Part shown: piece after piece, positions 54,700 to 63,626 of the stretch | Layout: the number at the start of each line of letters is the position of its first letter | Numbering within the stretch: the stretch's first letter is position 1 | Assembly: GCF_001642805.2 (NCBI RefSeq) | Contig: NZ_CP016948.1 | Coordinates: 2,542,001-2,606,000 of the forward strand | DNA length: 64,000 nucleotides | Direction of reading: 5' to 3' | Source of the DNA: Serratia surfactantfaciens | Lineage (GTDB): Bacteria > Pseudomonadota > Gammaproteobacteria > Enterobacterales > Enterobacteriaceae | Position numbers and translations under genes: made by a program | Notes under the pieces: model-generated | What the model was told of the DNA's origin: nothing | The model's input: only the letters and a program-made list of their open reading frames with translations | The model's database searches: none

Positions 54700-57600
54700 T
54701 CATGCCTCCTCAGCCTGGATAATCCCGTCCTCAGCGCTGATGTCGCTGTCGGGCGGAAGATTGGCGATTGCGAGCGCGATAATCAGAAAACGTCGGCCTA
54801 ATTCGTCGATGGTTTCCCGAGCGATCTCGTGGGAATCATAAAACAGTGAAATGGCGAGCCGTTCCGCCTCGGGGAACAGACACAGCACCGTTTGGTGATT
54901 GCTGCCGCTGACGATGTCCATCACGCGACAGTGAAACGGCAGCCGCGGATCCAACGCCGGTTTCGGCATGTTTTCAAACACGAACAGGCTGCCGAACGGC
55001 GAGGTAGGCACCCAATTCTCGTCGTAACGATTCAGTTCGGAAAAGGCGTACTTCTGCCTGAAAGTTTGTGAATCCGCGATGTCATCCAGCAGTGCATAAA
55101 TCGGCCGTTGACGGATTGCCTGCAGCCGCAGCACCGGGCTCGCGACGCACAGGCCAAACAGCGTCTGCACCTGCTCAATGTCGGCAGGGCGCTCGCTCAT
55201 GGTCGTGCCGATCGCGATGTCATCGCAAGCCAACGCTTCGGCCAGCGCCAGCATCCAGGCCAGCTGCGTCAGCTGGTTGACGGTGATCCCCTGTCGCCGA
55301 CAAAATGCGGTGAGGCGCGCCATCTGCGCGCTGGAGAATTCATCGCAATGCTGACGCATCCGGCGCCCCTGCGGCGCGATAGCCGGTGCGGCAGCCAACG
55401 GCAAGCGTTGATTGACCGGTGCACCCTGCAGATAGTCCGCCCAGAAGGCCCGCGCTTCGGGGTCATTGCCGTGCGTTCGCACATAGGCGGCAAAAGGTTC
55501 GAAGCGGTTAATCTCCAGCGCCGGCACCCTGCCCGCCAATAGGGCGAGGTAATCGTTGAACCACTGGCCGAACAACACCCCCAGCGACCAGCCGTCAAAC
55601 AAAATATGGTTAAAGGTCTGCACCAGATAATGCTCATCCGCGTTCAGCCTGATGAGGCGCCAGCGAATCAACGGCGGCGCATCCAGTTCAAACGACGTTT
55701 CCCTCTCCCGGGTCAACAGCGCCTCCATCCTTTCTTCCAGAGAGGACGGTGATGCATCCGACCAATCGTCCATCGCGATCGGCGCCTGCAACGTTTCGCA
55801 GATGAAGACGTTGGGCCGGCCGCGGCGGGTTTGATCGCCAAACCCGGCACGCAGCATTTCAAACCGCTGCAGCGCCAGCGCCCACGCCTGATTCAGCACC
55901 TCCGGCTGCAACGGGCCCGAGATTTCATAAACCGCCTGATCAATCTGATACTCGCGGTTGAGCCGGTTGAAATACATCAGCTCCCGCTGGGTCACCGTGG
56001 CTTCGAAAACGGCGGCGAGGCGATGCTTCTGCTGCCAGCGATCCAGTTCGGCGAGGCTGACGTCGGCATGGGGGAAGTCCCCAGGGCTGGCGAGGCAAAC
56101 GCCGTTACTCGCCTCGTGGCAACAGTGCTCGACCAGCGCCGACAGGCTGTCGACATAGTGCGAGCCGATCCGCGACAGCGTTTCATGCGGCAGCAAACCC
56201 GACATGACGATGCTCAACCGATCGTCGTGAACATAAAGCACCAGATCCAATACGTTGCCGCTCACCGGCATCGCGCCATTTTCCAAATCCGCCGTTTGGT
56301 CGATCAATGCCCATAACGCGTCGTCGGCCTGCTCGTTGAACACCCCGAGATAATTGAATGAAATGGCCGGCAGGCGGTGCCGCCGCAGGCAAGCCAGCGC
56401 CTCATCGCCCGACGCTGAAGCGTATTTCAGCGCCGAGTAACCGATGCCGTGATCGGGCATCTTTCGCAACGTGTCCTTGATGGCGCGCAACGTGGTTTTT
56501 TGGCACTCGTGCGCGGTGATGCGCAACGGCGCCAGGGCGGTGAACCAGCCGACGGTGCCCTCAAGCCGGACCCTATCGTCATTGATATCGCGGCCATGGT
56601 GTTCCAGCGTGAGGTAACTGTCCGCGCTGCCGTGCCAAGCCTGCAGCACCGGCGCCAGAGCCGCTAACAGCACTTCGCGGATCGAGGTGTTGTAGGCCTG
56701 ATGGCAAGTGTCCACCAGCAGCGTTGTCAACGCCGCGTCGCACTCGAATCGGCAAAATTCGGGGGGCTGCGCCGCGCTGCCGAGCCGGGCATAATCGGGC
56801 TGCCCGGCGATCATCGCCAGCCAGTAAGCGCATTGGTCTTTCTGCGTTGCCGCGTATTGCCGTAACCGCTCTCCCCATTGGCGGTAGCTGGTGCCTTTTG
56901 CCGACAGCGATTCCCCCAGGTGCAACCGCTGCATGTCGCTGACGATGATGCGCCAGGACACCACATCGACGATCAGATGATGAAACGCGCAGAACATCAG
57001 GGCATAGCCGGGCGCGCTGCTGTCAAAGATATAAACGAAACGGCACATCGGCCCTTCTGCCGGATCAAACCCCGATTGCCATTGCCGCAGCAGCTCGGCG
57101 CGGCTTTGACGACACAGCGCCAGGTCATAGTAGCCCCATGAAGGGCCGCCATCGGCCGCCGAAAGGTAGCGCTGCGACACGATGACGCCGTTGTCATCGA
57201 CGCTAAAACGCGCGCGCAACATGTCATGCTGCTCCGCCAGCGCGGCCACCAGATCGGCGACCTGCTCGGCGGACATCGACGGTACCCGCACCAAAAATGT
57301 CTGGTTGAAGAAGGCGTCGCGCTTCGGTGCCAGCTCACTGTACCAACGCTGAATCGGCTGCAGTTCGAATTCGCCCTGCAGCTCGCCTTGTTCGTCTAGC
57401 GTCGTCACCGCATCTTGCTGCCGCAGAATGCGCTTGGCCAGGGCTCGCGCATTTCTGGTTTCGAACACCGCGCGCGAGTTGCTGTGGTAACCCGACTTGC
57501 TCAATTCGCTGGTGAACACAATGCTTTGGATCGAATCGCCCCCCAACCGAAAGAAGTCGTCGTCGACCCCCACGGTCTCCACGCCGAGAATGCTCGACCA

Positions 57601-60486
57601 CAGCGAGCAAATCAGCGCCTCCAGCGGGTTCTCCGGCGCGGCATAACGCTCGTTTTGCGCGAATTGCGGCGTGGGCAAGGCCGAGCGATCCAACTTGCCG
57701 TTAACCGTCAGTGGGATCTCCTCGATCTCGACATAGCTGGACGGCACCATATAATCCGGCAAATCGCGCTCGAGCCGTGAGCGGAACTCGGCAGGATCCA
57801 GGGCCACGCCTCGCGTCATCAGCAAGTAGGCGGCAAGACGCTTGCTGTCCCGATGGACGACATCCACCACGACGCATTTCTCGACGCCCTCCAGGGCATT
57901 GCTCGCGCTTTCTATCTCGCTGAGTTCAATCCTGAATCCGCGGATTTTCACCTGGCAATCATTTCTGCCGAGATATTCCAGATTACCGTCGCGCAGCCAA
58001 CGCACCCGATCGCCGGTTTTATACAAGCGCCGGCCATTCAGTTCGATGAAACTCGTCTGGGTTTGTTGCGGCTGATTGAGATAGCCGCGCGCCAGCGCCG
58101 AACCGCCGATATACAGCTCGCCGGCCAAGCCCGGCGGCAGCGGCTGCAGCCAGCGATCCAGCACATAAAGCTCGCGCCCCGGTATCGCTCTGCCGATGGG
58201 AATACTGCTGCGGGTTTCGTCCGCCGCGATGGCATACAGGGTGGTGAACGTGGTGCATTCGGTTGGGCCGTAGCCGTTGATGACCTGCTGTGGTCGGTTG
58301 GTTTGCCGCACCAGGCGCTGCATCAGCGTGGCGGTCAGCGCCTCTCCGCCCACCAGCAAACAGCGCAGCCCGGAAAACAGGTCGGCATTGCTGAGATAAA
58401 GGTGATCGAACAGGCTGCGCGTCGCCCAGAGAATCGACACCTGTTGCCGACGCAACAAGGCCTCCAGCTGCGGCACATCCCCGGCGATATCCTCCGTATC
58501 ACGGATGACCACCAGTTTGGCGCCGTTGAGCAATGCGCCCCACACTTCGAACGTCGCCGCGTCAAACGCGGGGCTGGACAGGAACAACAACACATCTTCG
58601 GGCGTAATCGCGATGCCGGACGCGGTCGCCAATTGGCACATCGCATGTTGTTCGAGCATCACGCCTTTCGGCGTTCCCGTCGAACCCGAGGTATAAATGA
58701 CAGCGCCAAGCCGTTCGGCGGCGGTGATAACCGGCAGGTTATGTCGTTCATGCGGCAGGCGGCTCAGGTCGCCCAATGTCAGCACGGACGGGGTATGCGG
58801 CAGCATCGCGGCCAACGCCTGCGCCGAGGTCTGCATAGTTTGCCCGGCGATGAGCAACGCCGAGCGGGTTTCCTCAAGAATATGCCGAATGCGCGCCTGA
58901 GGATAATGGCAAGAGATCGGCACGTAGGCCGCGCCGGTTTTCAGCACCGCCAGCAGCGCCACGACCATTTCCAGGCTTTTCTCGCTGTACAGGGCGATCG
59001 GCGTGTCCGCCTGGGGCGCGGCCCCGGTCAGCGACGTATAGCGAAGCACGATTTCTCTCGCCAGGCTATTCGCCAGGCCGTTCAACTCACGGTAACTGAC
59101 GCGCAGCCCCTCATACTCCAGCGCGATATTTTCCGGATACCGCTGCGCGATCGCTTCAAAGCGGGCACTGAGGGTTTCCCTCGGTTGCACGGGGCTTTCG
59201 TCATTCTGCGGCAACCGCTCGGCGGCGGGATAGCAGGCGATGTGGCTTAAAGGGGCATCAGGTGCGCTCATCGCCTGTTGCATCAGGCGAATAAAATGCG
59301 CCGCGCAGTCACGCATCTCTTCCTCGTCAAACAGGCCCTGGCGAAAGCGCAAACGAAACTGCAACGCGTCGCCATCGGCCCGATCCTCGTACTCCAGAGA
59401 GAGCGTCGCACTGGCCATATCATGGTTGGCTTCGAATAGCGGCGAGGTGACGCAATCGGCCAGCGACAATGCCTCGTCGCGCAAGTTGGTCTGGGCGAAG
59501 GAAATCGGCAATGAGCGAATACCTAACGCTCGCACCACCTCTTGCGTGGGCAGCTGATTAAATCGATGGCGCGATTGCGGCGCCGCGGCGGTAATAAATG
59601 CCAAAGCGCGTCGATAAACATCGGAAAAACCCGCGCCATCGCGTAAAGAAACGGGGAGCACGCTGGTGTTCACATGCCCACCGAGCGCAAATTTTTGCCC
59701 CTTCTTTATCGACACCGGATAGCTGATATAGACAGTTTCCTGATTGCCGCTGCGCGCCATCAAGATCCCCCACAACACCAGCAGCGCCAGAAAGTCATTA
59801 ATTCGCCGTATCCCCGAGGCCTGTTTCAGCGCTTTCCATTGCGCTTTGGGAAATTGGAAACGCAACTCGCCCGCTTCATCCACGCGCCCGGCGCCGCTTC
59901 GCTCAAACGGCACCTCAAGCGTGCTCAAATTGGCCGCTTCGGCATGCCAGTGCGCCAGCGCCCCTGCGGAGGCCAGTTGTTCCACCTCCCGGTGCAATTG
60001 CCGGTTAATGACGGCGATCTCGGCCGCTTCTATGCGCGTCGCCAGCCGCTGTTGGCGATAGTACTGGCTTACCAATGAGAAAAACTCGTCGGAAGACGCG
60101 CCGTCAATCACCAGATGGTGGCCGACCAACGCCAGGGTATAGCGCCCTTCTCCCTCGGCGAAGAGCGCCCAACGATAAAGAGGCCCGCGATAAATATCGA
60201 AAGGCTGGCGAATCACTTGCGTCAACAGCGTGCGGTCCGTGTAATGCTGCAGAGGATAGATTGCGTCATTGCGACGCCAATACAGCTCGCCATCCTGTTC
60301 ATGAATATGGCTGTTCAGCAATACATGATCTTGCACCAACGCATTCAGCGCGGCTTGCAATCTGATGGGATCCAGCGCGCCCTCAATACGCTGCAGCACC
60401 AATACGTTGTAGTTGCAACCCTCTGGATGGCGGTCATATTCATCGATAAAAACGTTTGAATAGGGTGATACAGGAATCTCTTCCAT
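54700..60486 (-). CDS. Non-ribosomal peptide synthetase, C-A-T-E-C, predicted D-valine module
   Basis: This 1928-residue synthetase has a condensation domain (HHLVIDG at 123-129), an adenylation domain (YTSGSTGTPKG near 595, GYGPTECTTF, YKTGDRVRW), a carrier domain (FFRLGGDSIQS near 980), an epimerisation domain (HHLIVDVVSW near 1170) and a final condensation domain with NHILFDGWS near 1629, where the first His is Asn. There is no thioesterase, reductase or MbtH partner. Hand alignment to GrsA gives specificity residues D-A-F-W-L-G-G-T-F-K, close to known valine codes, so D-Val is predicted. ATG 60,486 follows GGAG. It must act with other modules or a free acceptor. Confidence 0.88.
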   Translation of the reverse strand: MEEIPVSPYSNVFIDEYDRHPEGCNYNVLVLQRIEGALDPIRLQAALNALVQDHVLLNSHIHEQDGELYWRRNDAIYPLQHYTDRTLLTQVIRQPFDIYRGPLYRWALFAEGEGRYTLALVGHHLVIDGASSDEFFSLVSQYYRQQRLATRIEAAEIAVINRQLHREVEQLASAGALAHWHAEAANLSTLEVPFERSGAGRVDEAGELRFQFPKAQWKALKQASGIRRINDFLALLVLWGILMARSGNQETVYISYPVSIKKGQKFALGGHVNTSVLPVSLRDGAGFSDVYRRALAFITAAAPQSRHRFNQLPTQEVVRALGIRSLPISFAQTNLRDEALSLADCVTSPLFEANHDMASATLSLEYEDRADGDALQFRLRFRQGLFDEEEMRDCAAHFIRLMQQAMSAPDAPLSHIACYPAAERLPQNDESPVQPRETLSARFEAIAQRYPENIALEYEGLRVSYRELNGLANSLAREIVLRYTSLTGAAPQADTPIALYSEKSLEMVVALLAVLKTGAAYVPISCHYPQARIRHILEETRSALLIAGQTMQTSAQALAAMLPHTPSVLTLGDLSRLPHERHNLPVITAAERLGAVIYTSGSTGTPKGVMLEQHAMCQLATASGIAITPEDVLLFLSSPAFDAATFEVWGALLNGAKLVVIRDTEDIAGDVPQLEALLRRQQVSILWATRSLFDHLYLSNADLFSGLRCLLVGGEALTATLMQRLVRQTNRPQQVINGYGPTECTTFTTLYAIAADETRSSIPIGRAIPGRELYVLDRWLQPLPPGLAGELYIGGSALARGYLNQPQQTQTSFIELNGRRLYKTGDRVRWLRDGNLEYLGRNDCQVKIRGFRIELSEIESASNALEGVEKCVVVDVVHRDSKRLAAYLLMTRGVALDPAEFRSRLERDLPDYMVPSSYVEIEEIPLTVNGKLDRSALPTPQFAQNERYAAPENPLEALICSLWSSILGVETVGVDDDFFRLGGDSIQSIVFTSELSKSGYHSNSRAVFETRNARALAKRILRQQDAVTTLDEQGELQGEFELQPIQRWYSELAPKRDAFFNQTFLVRVPSMSAEQVADLVAALAEQHDMLRARFSVDDNGVIVSQRYLSAADGGPSWGYYDLALCRQSRAELLRQWQSGFDPAEGPMCRFVYIFDSSAPGYALMFCAFHHLIVDVVSWRIIVSDMQRLHLGESLSAKGTSYRQWGERLRQYAATQKDQCAYWLAMIAGQPDYARLGSAAQPPEFCRFECDAALTTLLVDTCHQAYNTSIREVLLAALAPVLQAWHGSADSYLTLEHHGRDINDDRVRLEGTVGWFTALAPLRITAHECQKTTLRAIKDTLRKMPDHGIGYSALKYASASGDEALACLRRHRLPAISFNYLGVFNEQADDALWALIDQTADLENGAMPVSGNVLDLVLYVHDDRLSIVMSGLLPHETLSRIGSHYVDSLSALVEHCCHEASNGVCLASPGDFPHADVSLAELDRWQQKHRLAAVFEATVTQRELMYFNRLNREYQIDQAVYEISGPLQPEVLNQAWALALQRFEMLRAGFGDQTRRGRPNVFICETLQAPIAMDDWSDASPSSLEERMEALLTRERETSFELDAPPLIRWRLIRLNADEHYLVQTFNHILFDGWSLGVLFGQWFNDYLALLAGRVPALEINRFEPFAAYVRTHGNDPEARAFWADYLQGAPVNQRLPLAAAPAIAPQGRRMRQHCDEFSSAQMARLTAFCRRQGITVNQLTQLAWMLALAEALACDDIAIGTTMSERPADIEQVQTLFGLCVASPVLRLQAIRQRPIYALLDDIADSQTFRQKYAFSELNRYDENWVPTSPFGSLFVFENMPKPALDPRLPFHCRVMDIVSGSNHQTVLCLFPEAERLAISLFYDSHEIARETIDELGRRFLIIALAIANLPPDSDISAEDGIIQAEEA

Positions 60487-60520
60487 GACAAACACTCCAT
60501 TTAAAATACACGTGCCCTGC

Positions 60521-61390
60521 TTAACGGCGATCCATGCGGCATACCCAAACGTCTTTCGGCATCAGCTCGCTTATCTTTTGTGAGTAATAGCCGATCAACA
60601 TGTTGATGCGCTTTTCTGAAATCACCTCCGCCGCCTGAGCGCAAACCGACTTATAAAAAGCGATGGGCACCATCACTTTGCAACGGCTATGCAGGTGCCG
60701 ACAAACCCCGATCGCCCAGGAAAAGCACTCCCTGGAAGGATTGGAAATATCCAATAGTTCGGCGCACTCGCCAGAACATCCGATCACGGCGTAAAGGCTC
60801 CCTTTATTTATATAATGAATTTTATGATACAGGGGATGCTTTTCAATATACTCAAATGCGTGATAATCCTTTTCCCGCCCTAAATTATTGATAAAGTTTG
60901 CCTGTTGAGCGAACCCACCCTCAGCGAAACGGAAGGCCATAAATTTGTCAGGCTTTAAGGTTAATTCGACATAGGGATAGATTTGCGTATTGGACGTTAA
61001 ATACTTTCTAAAAATCTTTTCATAAACCCGGATCTTACGGTCATCGGAAAAGCAGATATCCGCCGCCACATCCGACCGCCTGGCCTGCAGGAAAAAGTCT
61101 TTCAATACGGTGGAGGATTTTACCTGATGATGGATCCCAAGATCGCCAAGCATATTGACATTGAAAGAAACGCCATTGATTTTAAAGGGATAAAGGCTGG
61201 ACACGAACATCCCGAGGTAGCGTTCCTGCTCCTTGTAGAATATGCCAGTTTTTTCCATTGGGGCCCCACAATGCGGATCGAGCAGATGCTTCCAGTGCAG
61301 GAAACGCTCCCCGCCCAAATCTCTGCCGTAAAGCTCTTGCAATAATTTGAAATGATTATGGGAAACCGTTTCCCTCACGAAATCAGCCAT
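60521..61390 (-). CDS. GNAT-like acyltransferase, 289 residues
   Basis: The sequence has weak GNAT features: FLHWKHLLDPHCGAP, FYKEQERYLGMFVSSLYPF, NVNMLGDLGIHHQ and SSTVLKDFFLQARRS with FSDD, as in stand-alone N-acyltransferases. The rest (several Cys, GCSGECAEL) is unfamiliar. GGGAG precedes the ATG. It lies 34 bases before the NRPS start and is probably co-transcribed, perhaps making or transferring the acyl group taken up by the N-terminal condensation domain. Confidence in the family is moderate. Confidence 0.5.
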   Translation of the reverse strand: MADFVRETVSHNHFKLLQELYGRDLGGERFLHWKHLLDPHCGAPMEKTGIFYKEQERYLGMFVSSLYPFKINGVSFNVNMLGDLGIHHQVKSSTVLKDFFLQARRSDVAADICFSDDRKIRVYEKIFRKYLTSNTQIYPYVELTLKPDKFMAFRFAEGGFAQQANFINNLGREKDYHAFEYIEKHPLYHKIHYINKGSLYAVIGCSGECAELLDISNPSRECFSWAIGVCRHLHSRCKVMVPIAFYKSVCAQAAEVISEKRINMLIGYYSQKISELMPKDVWVCRMDRR

Positions 61391-61499
61391 GTTTTATCTC
61401 CCTATAAAACCTATTCCATGCCAGGCGGCAATCAATGAACGATTGCCACCCCGCTCCGGTATAAAATACGGAATCAGACTGTCTCTGCCCTCGGTCCTA

Positions 61500-62075
61500 T
61501 TAACAAGAGTCGCTGTGCATTTTTAACCAGCGCAAGAATTCAATATTATTATCGATGTTTAGTTTTCTCATCGCTGAGCGCTTATGGATGCTGACCGTTT
61601 TCGGGCTGATGCCGAGCAACATCGCCGTTTGATTTTGCGAATATCCCAGGTGAATCAGGCGGCACACTTTTCCCTCGCTAAAGGTCAGTTGGGTACGGCA
61701 ACGTGGGCAATGGCTTGAAACTAAACTGTTTTTCTTGCGATAGCTCAACATGACCTTATCCACGATCGCCGCCACGCCGTCTTTGCGCGTAATGCTTCCG
61801 GCCTCTAAATTGCAATGAATTTTCGGAAAAATCGTTTTATGCTCCAATATTGAAAAATAGAGCGGAATAGAAGAAAAATTGCCCTGCAAAAGCTGGGTAT
61901 GGCAAAAGTTGATAGACACCCGTTTATCCGGCGCCCTGAATATAATGTTGGCCCTTTCCTCTCCCGTGATCCTGGCCTTGACACCATTCGTGAGAAAACC
62001 TTCTTGCAAGGCCAGACCTAACCCAAGCTTGAAAAATTGATTTTGATCGACGATAGCAATATTGACGCGCTCCAT
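61500..62075 (-). CDS. LuxR-type regulator upstream of the NRPS operon
   Basis: This 191-residue regulator has an N-terminal receiver-like region (IAIVDQNQFFKLGLGLALQE) and a C-terminal LuxR HTH (LTFSEGKVCRLIHLGYSQNQ, then TAMLLGISPKTVSIHKRSAM). Cys123 and Cys126 (SHCPRCRTQL) precede the HTH at the same place as in the paralogue at 30,186. ATG 62,075 follows GGGAGG. It is the first gene upstream of the GNAT-NRPS-HAD group and may control it. Confidence 0.75.
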   Translation of the reverse strand: MERVNIAIVDQNQFFKLGLGLALQEGFLTNGVKARITGEERANIIFRAPDKRVSINFCHTQLLQGNFSSIPLYFSILEHKTIFPKIHCNLEAGSITRKDGVAAIVDKVMLSYRKKNSLVSSHCPRCRTQLTFSEGKVCRLIHLGYSQNQTAMLLGISPKTVSIHKRSAMRKLNIDNNIEFLRWLKMHSDSC

Positions 62076-62775
62076 TAACAAACCTCCCTTTTGACTGCGC
62101 TTGCCCACTCTCCTTACTGCAATATGCTTGCTGTGATTATTTTTTATTTTTGAGATGCTTTTTAATAAAAAAGCGTTATATGCGATACGGAAACGTCTTC
62201 GCCTCGCAAAGGTGTATTTTATATATAACGATATAAGCTCATCAGCCCTGGAGAGCACGCAAAAGCAAGACGCGGGGAAACACCGCGTTTTACAAGGTAA
62301 AGGGTTACCGTAAGATATATTTATAGTGCATCATTGCCATCCGTGGTACGGTGCCAAGAATTTTCTCCGATAAGTTAATTTTACTCCAAGAGCGCAATAT
62401 ATCCAGATAAATATCGAAAAAAAACATAATATGGAACATAACGCCGTGCTGAATTGATTGTTAAGAGCATCCGATTATGTATTAGGATTTTACTTAGAAG
62501 AAAGGCGGGATAATGCTTTATCTCGAAGCGTGCCGTTCCCCTGGCAAGCCATATTAAAAAACTGTCTATAACCATATTAATCTTATTGTAAAAAAAATGC
62601 ATAAAAAAAAGCTACACTTTACGGTTGCAAGTGACTGCAAAACTTTCATGGCGATTGATTGAGAAAAGATGAACTCATCGGCGGCCGGAGCAAGAACGTC
62701 CAGGCTGGGAAAGCGTTTTTACCGGCGTGACGCAGAGCAAACAGAGGTAATAAATAGTGTCGATCTGAGTAATTT
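62076..62775. other. AT-rich intergenic region, no supported gene
   Basis: No ORF here has a ribosome site and credible composition; a 73-codon minus-strand frame at 62,381-62,602 lacks one. The part near 62,076 should contain the promoter of the LuxR-type gene. No clear repeat, riboswitch or terminator was identified. Confidence 0.45.
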
Positions 62776-63066
62776 TTATATTTTTTTTAATCGCGTCAGT
62801 TTTTTAGCCTCCAGACAGGCAATCAGCCCGAGGTGATCTTTTTTTAACTGTTTATGACTGCCAATGGGCAGAATGACTTTAACCGTTTGCAACTTACCGT
62901 GATTATTATAGATATCAAATACAATCACCGGCGGGCCATACCCCTGGATCATGCAGTCTAAAAACCGCAGAGCGGCGCACCCCAAGCGGCTTCTGGCCTC
63001 TACGACAATTTTTTCCGCAAGCTCATCATAGCGGAAAGGTCTTTCCGGCGTCGTCAATATCTTCAT
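62776..63066 (-). CDS. Small hypothetical protein, 96 residues
   Basis: The ORF starts MKILTTPERPFRYDELAEKI after GGGAG, which decides the start at 63,066. It contains two Cys (GCAALRFLDCMIQGYGP), a strand-rich middle (PVIVFDIYNNHGKLQTVKVI) and a basic end (LTRLKKI). I do not recognise it. It lies divergently 246 bases from microcin-like precursor 3 and upstream, on the same strand, of the LuxR-type gene; a regulatory or immunity role is possible but not shown. Confidence 0.55.
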   Translation of the reverse strand: MKILTTPERPFRYDELAEKIVVEARSRLGCAALRFLDCMIQGYGPPVIVFDIYNNHGKLQTVKVILPIGSHKQLKKDHLGLIACLEAKKLTRLKKI

Positions 63067-63259
63067 ACGGTCTCCCTTCGGGTAGATGTCATTCAGATTT
63101 TTAAATAACAAGCGTTATTGCGCAGTGAACGCTGAGGGTAAATGCGATATGAAAAATCAGGATCCAATAACATATAATTTAACGATGCCAAATTAAAATA
63201 ACAAACAACAGAATAGTATAAAAAATGACAACACTTTTGTTGAAAAAAAGACCTGATTT

Positions 63260-63275
63260 GCAATAATGAAATTGC
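63260..63275. promoter_or_regulatory. Inverted repeat before microcin-like precursor 3
   Basis: GCAAT (63260-63264) and ATTGC (63271-63275) form a short dyad 38 bases upstream of the precursor ATG, close to a possible -35 TTGTTG (63237-63242). It may be an operator. The evidence is weak. Confidence 0.3.
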
Positions 63276-63312
63276 CTGAAGTAAAGGGCTAACTGAAAAA
63301 GGAGTTTCAATC

Positions 63313-63540
63313 ATGAAAGAACTATCCGCAATTGAAATTGAACAAGTTAACGGTGCTGGTTTTTTTGGTGACGTAGGTACACTGATTGGCAGTGCAGTGG
63401 GAACCGGTATTGATACCATTTCCGCGATTGCCGGTGTTAACCCTGATGCCAAAACCGTTGTCGGCACCATCGGTAAAGGTATTGGTCTGGCCGTCGATGC
63501 GCTGATTTCCAGCGGGTTGCAGATCATCTCGAAACTGTAA
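63313..63540 (+). CDS. Microcin-like precursor peptide 3, 75 residues
   Basis: The leader MKELSAIEIEQVNGA matches precursors 1 and 2, with NGA at the predicted cut. The 60-residue core (GFFGDVGTLIGSAVGTGIDT onward) is Gly-rich, amphipathic and paralogous to precursor 2, sharing GxGIGxxxDAxIS near the end. AAAAAGGAG precedes the ATG and a strong terminator follows. It is the only one on the plus strand. Activity inferred. Confidence 0.8.
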   Translation: MKELSAIEIEQVNGAGFFGDVGTLIGSAVGTGIDTISAIAGVNPDAKTVVGTIGKGIGLAVDALISSGLQIISKL

Positions 63541-63589
63541 TAAAAACTCATAATCATCCCTTACTATTTTTTTTAATTCGTTTCATTTT

Positions 63590-63616
63590 AAGCACCTTTG
63601 CGGGTGCTTTTTTTTA
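63590..63616 (+). terminator. Intrinsic terminator of precursor 3
   Basis: AAGCACC (63590-63596) and GGTGCTT (63603-63609) form a stem followed by a run of T residues to 63,615, 50 bases after the precursor stop. Its layout is like the terminator after precursor 2. Confidence 0.85.
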
Positions 63617-63626
63617 CATCAAAGAA

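Noticed and set aside
54700..60486. Serrawettin synthetase SwrW
   Set aside because: SwrW is C-A-T-TE; this protein has E and a second C domain and no thioesterase.
62381..62602. 73-codon minus-strand ORF with hydrophobic stretches, considered as an immunity peptide
   Set aside because: No ribosome site before the ATG, AT-rich region and unbalanced composition; no supporting context.
63093..63557. 154-codon minus-strand ORF antisense to precursor 3
   Set aside because: It mirrors the precursor, whose start, ribosome site and terminator are far better supported.
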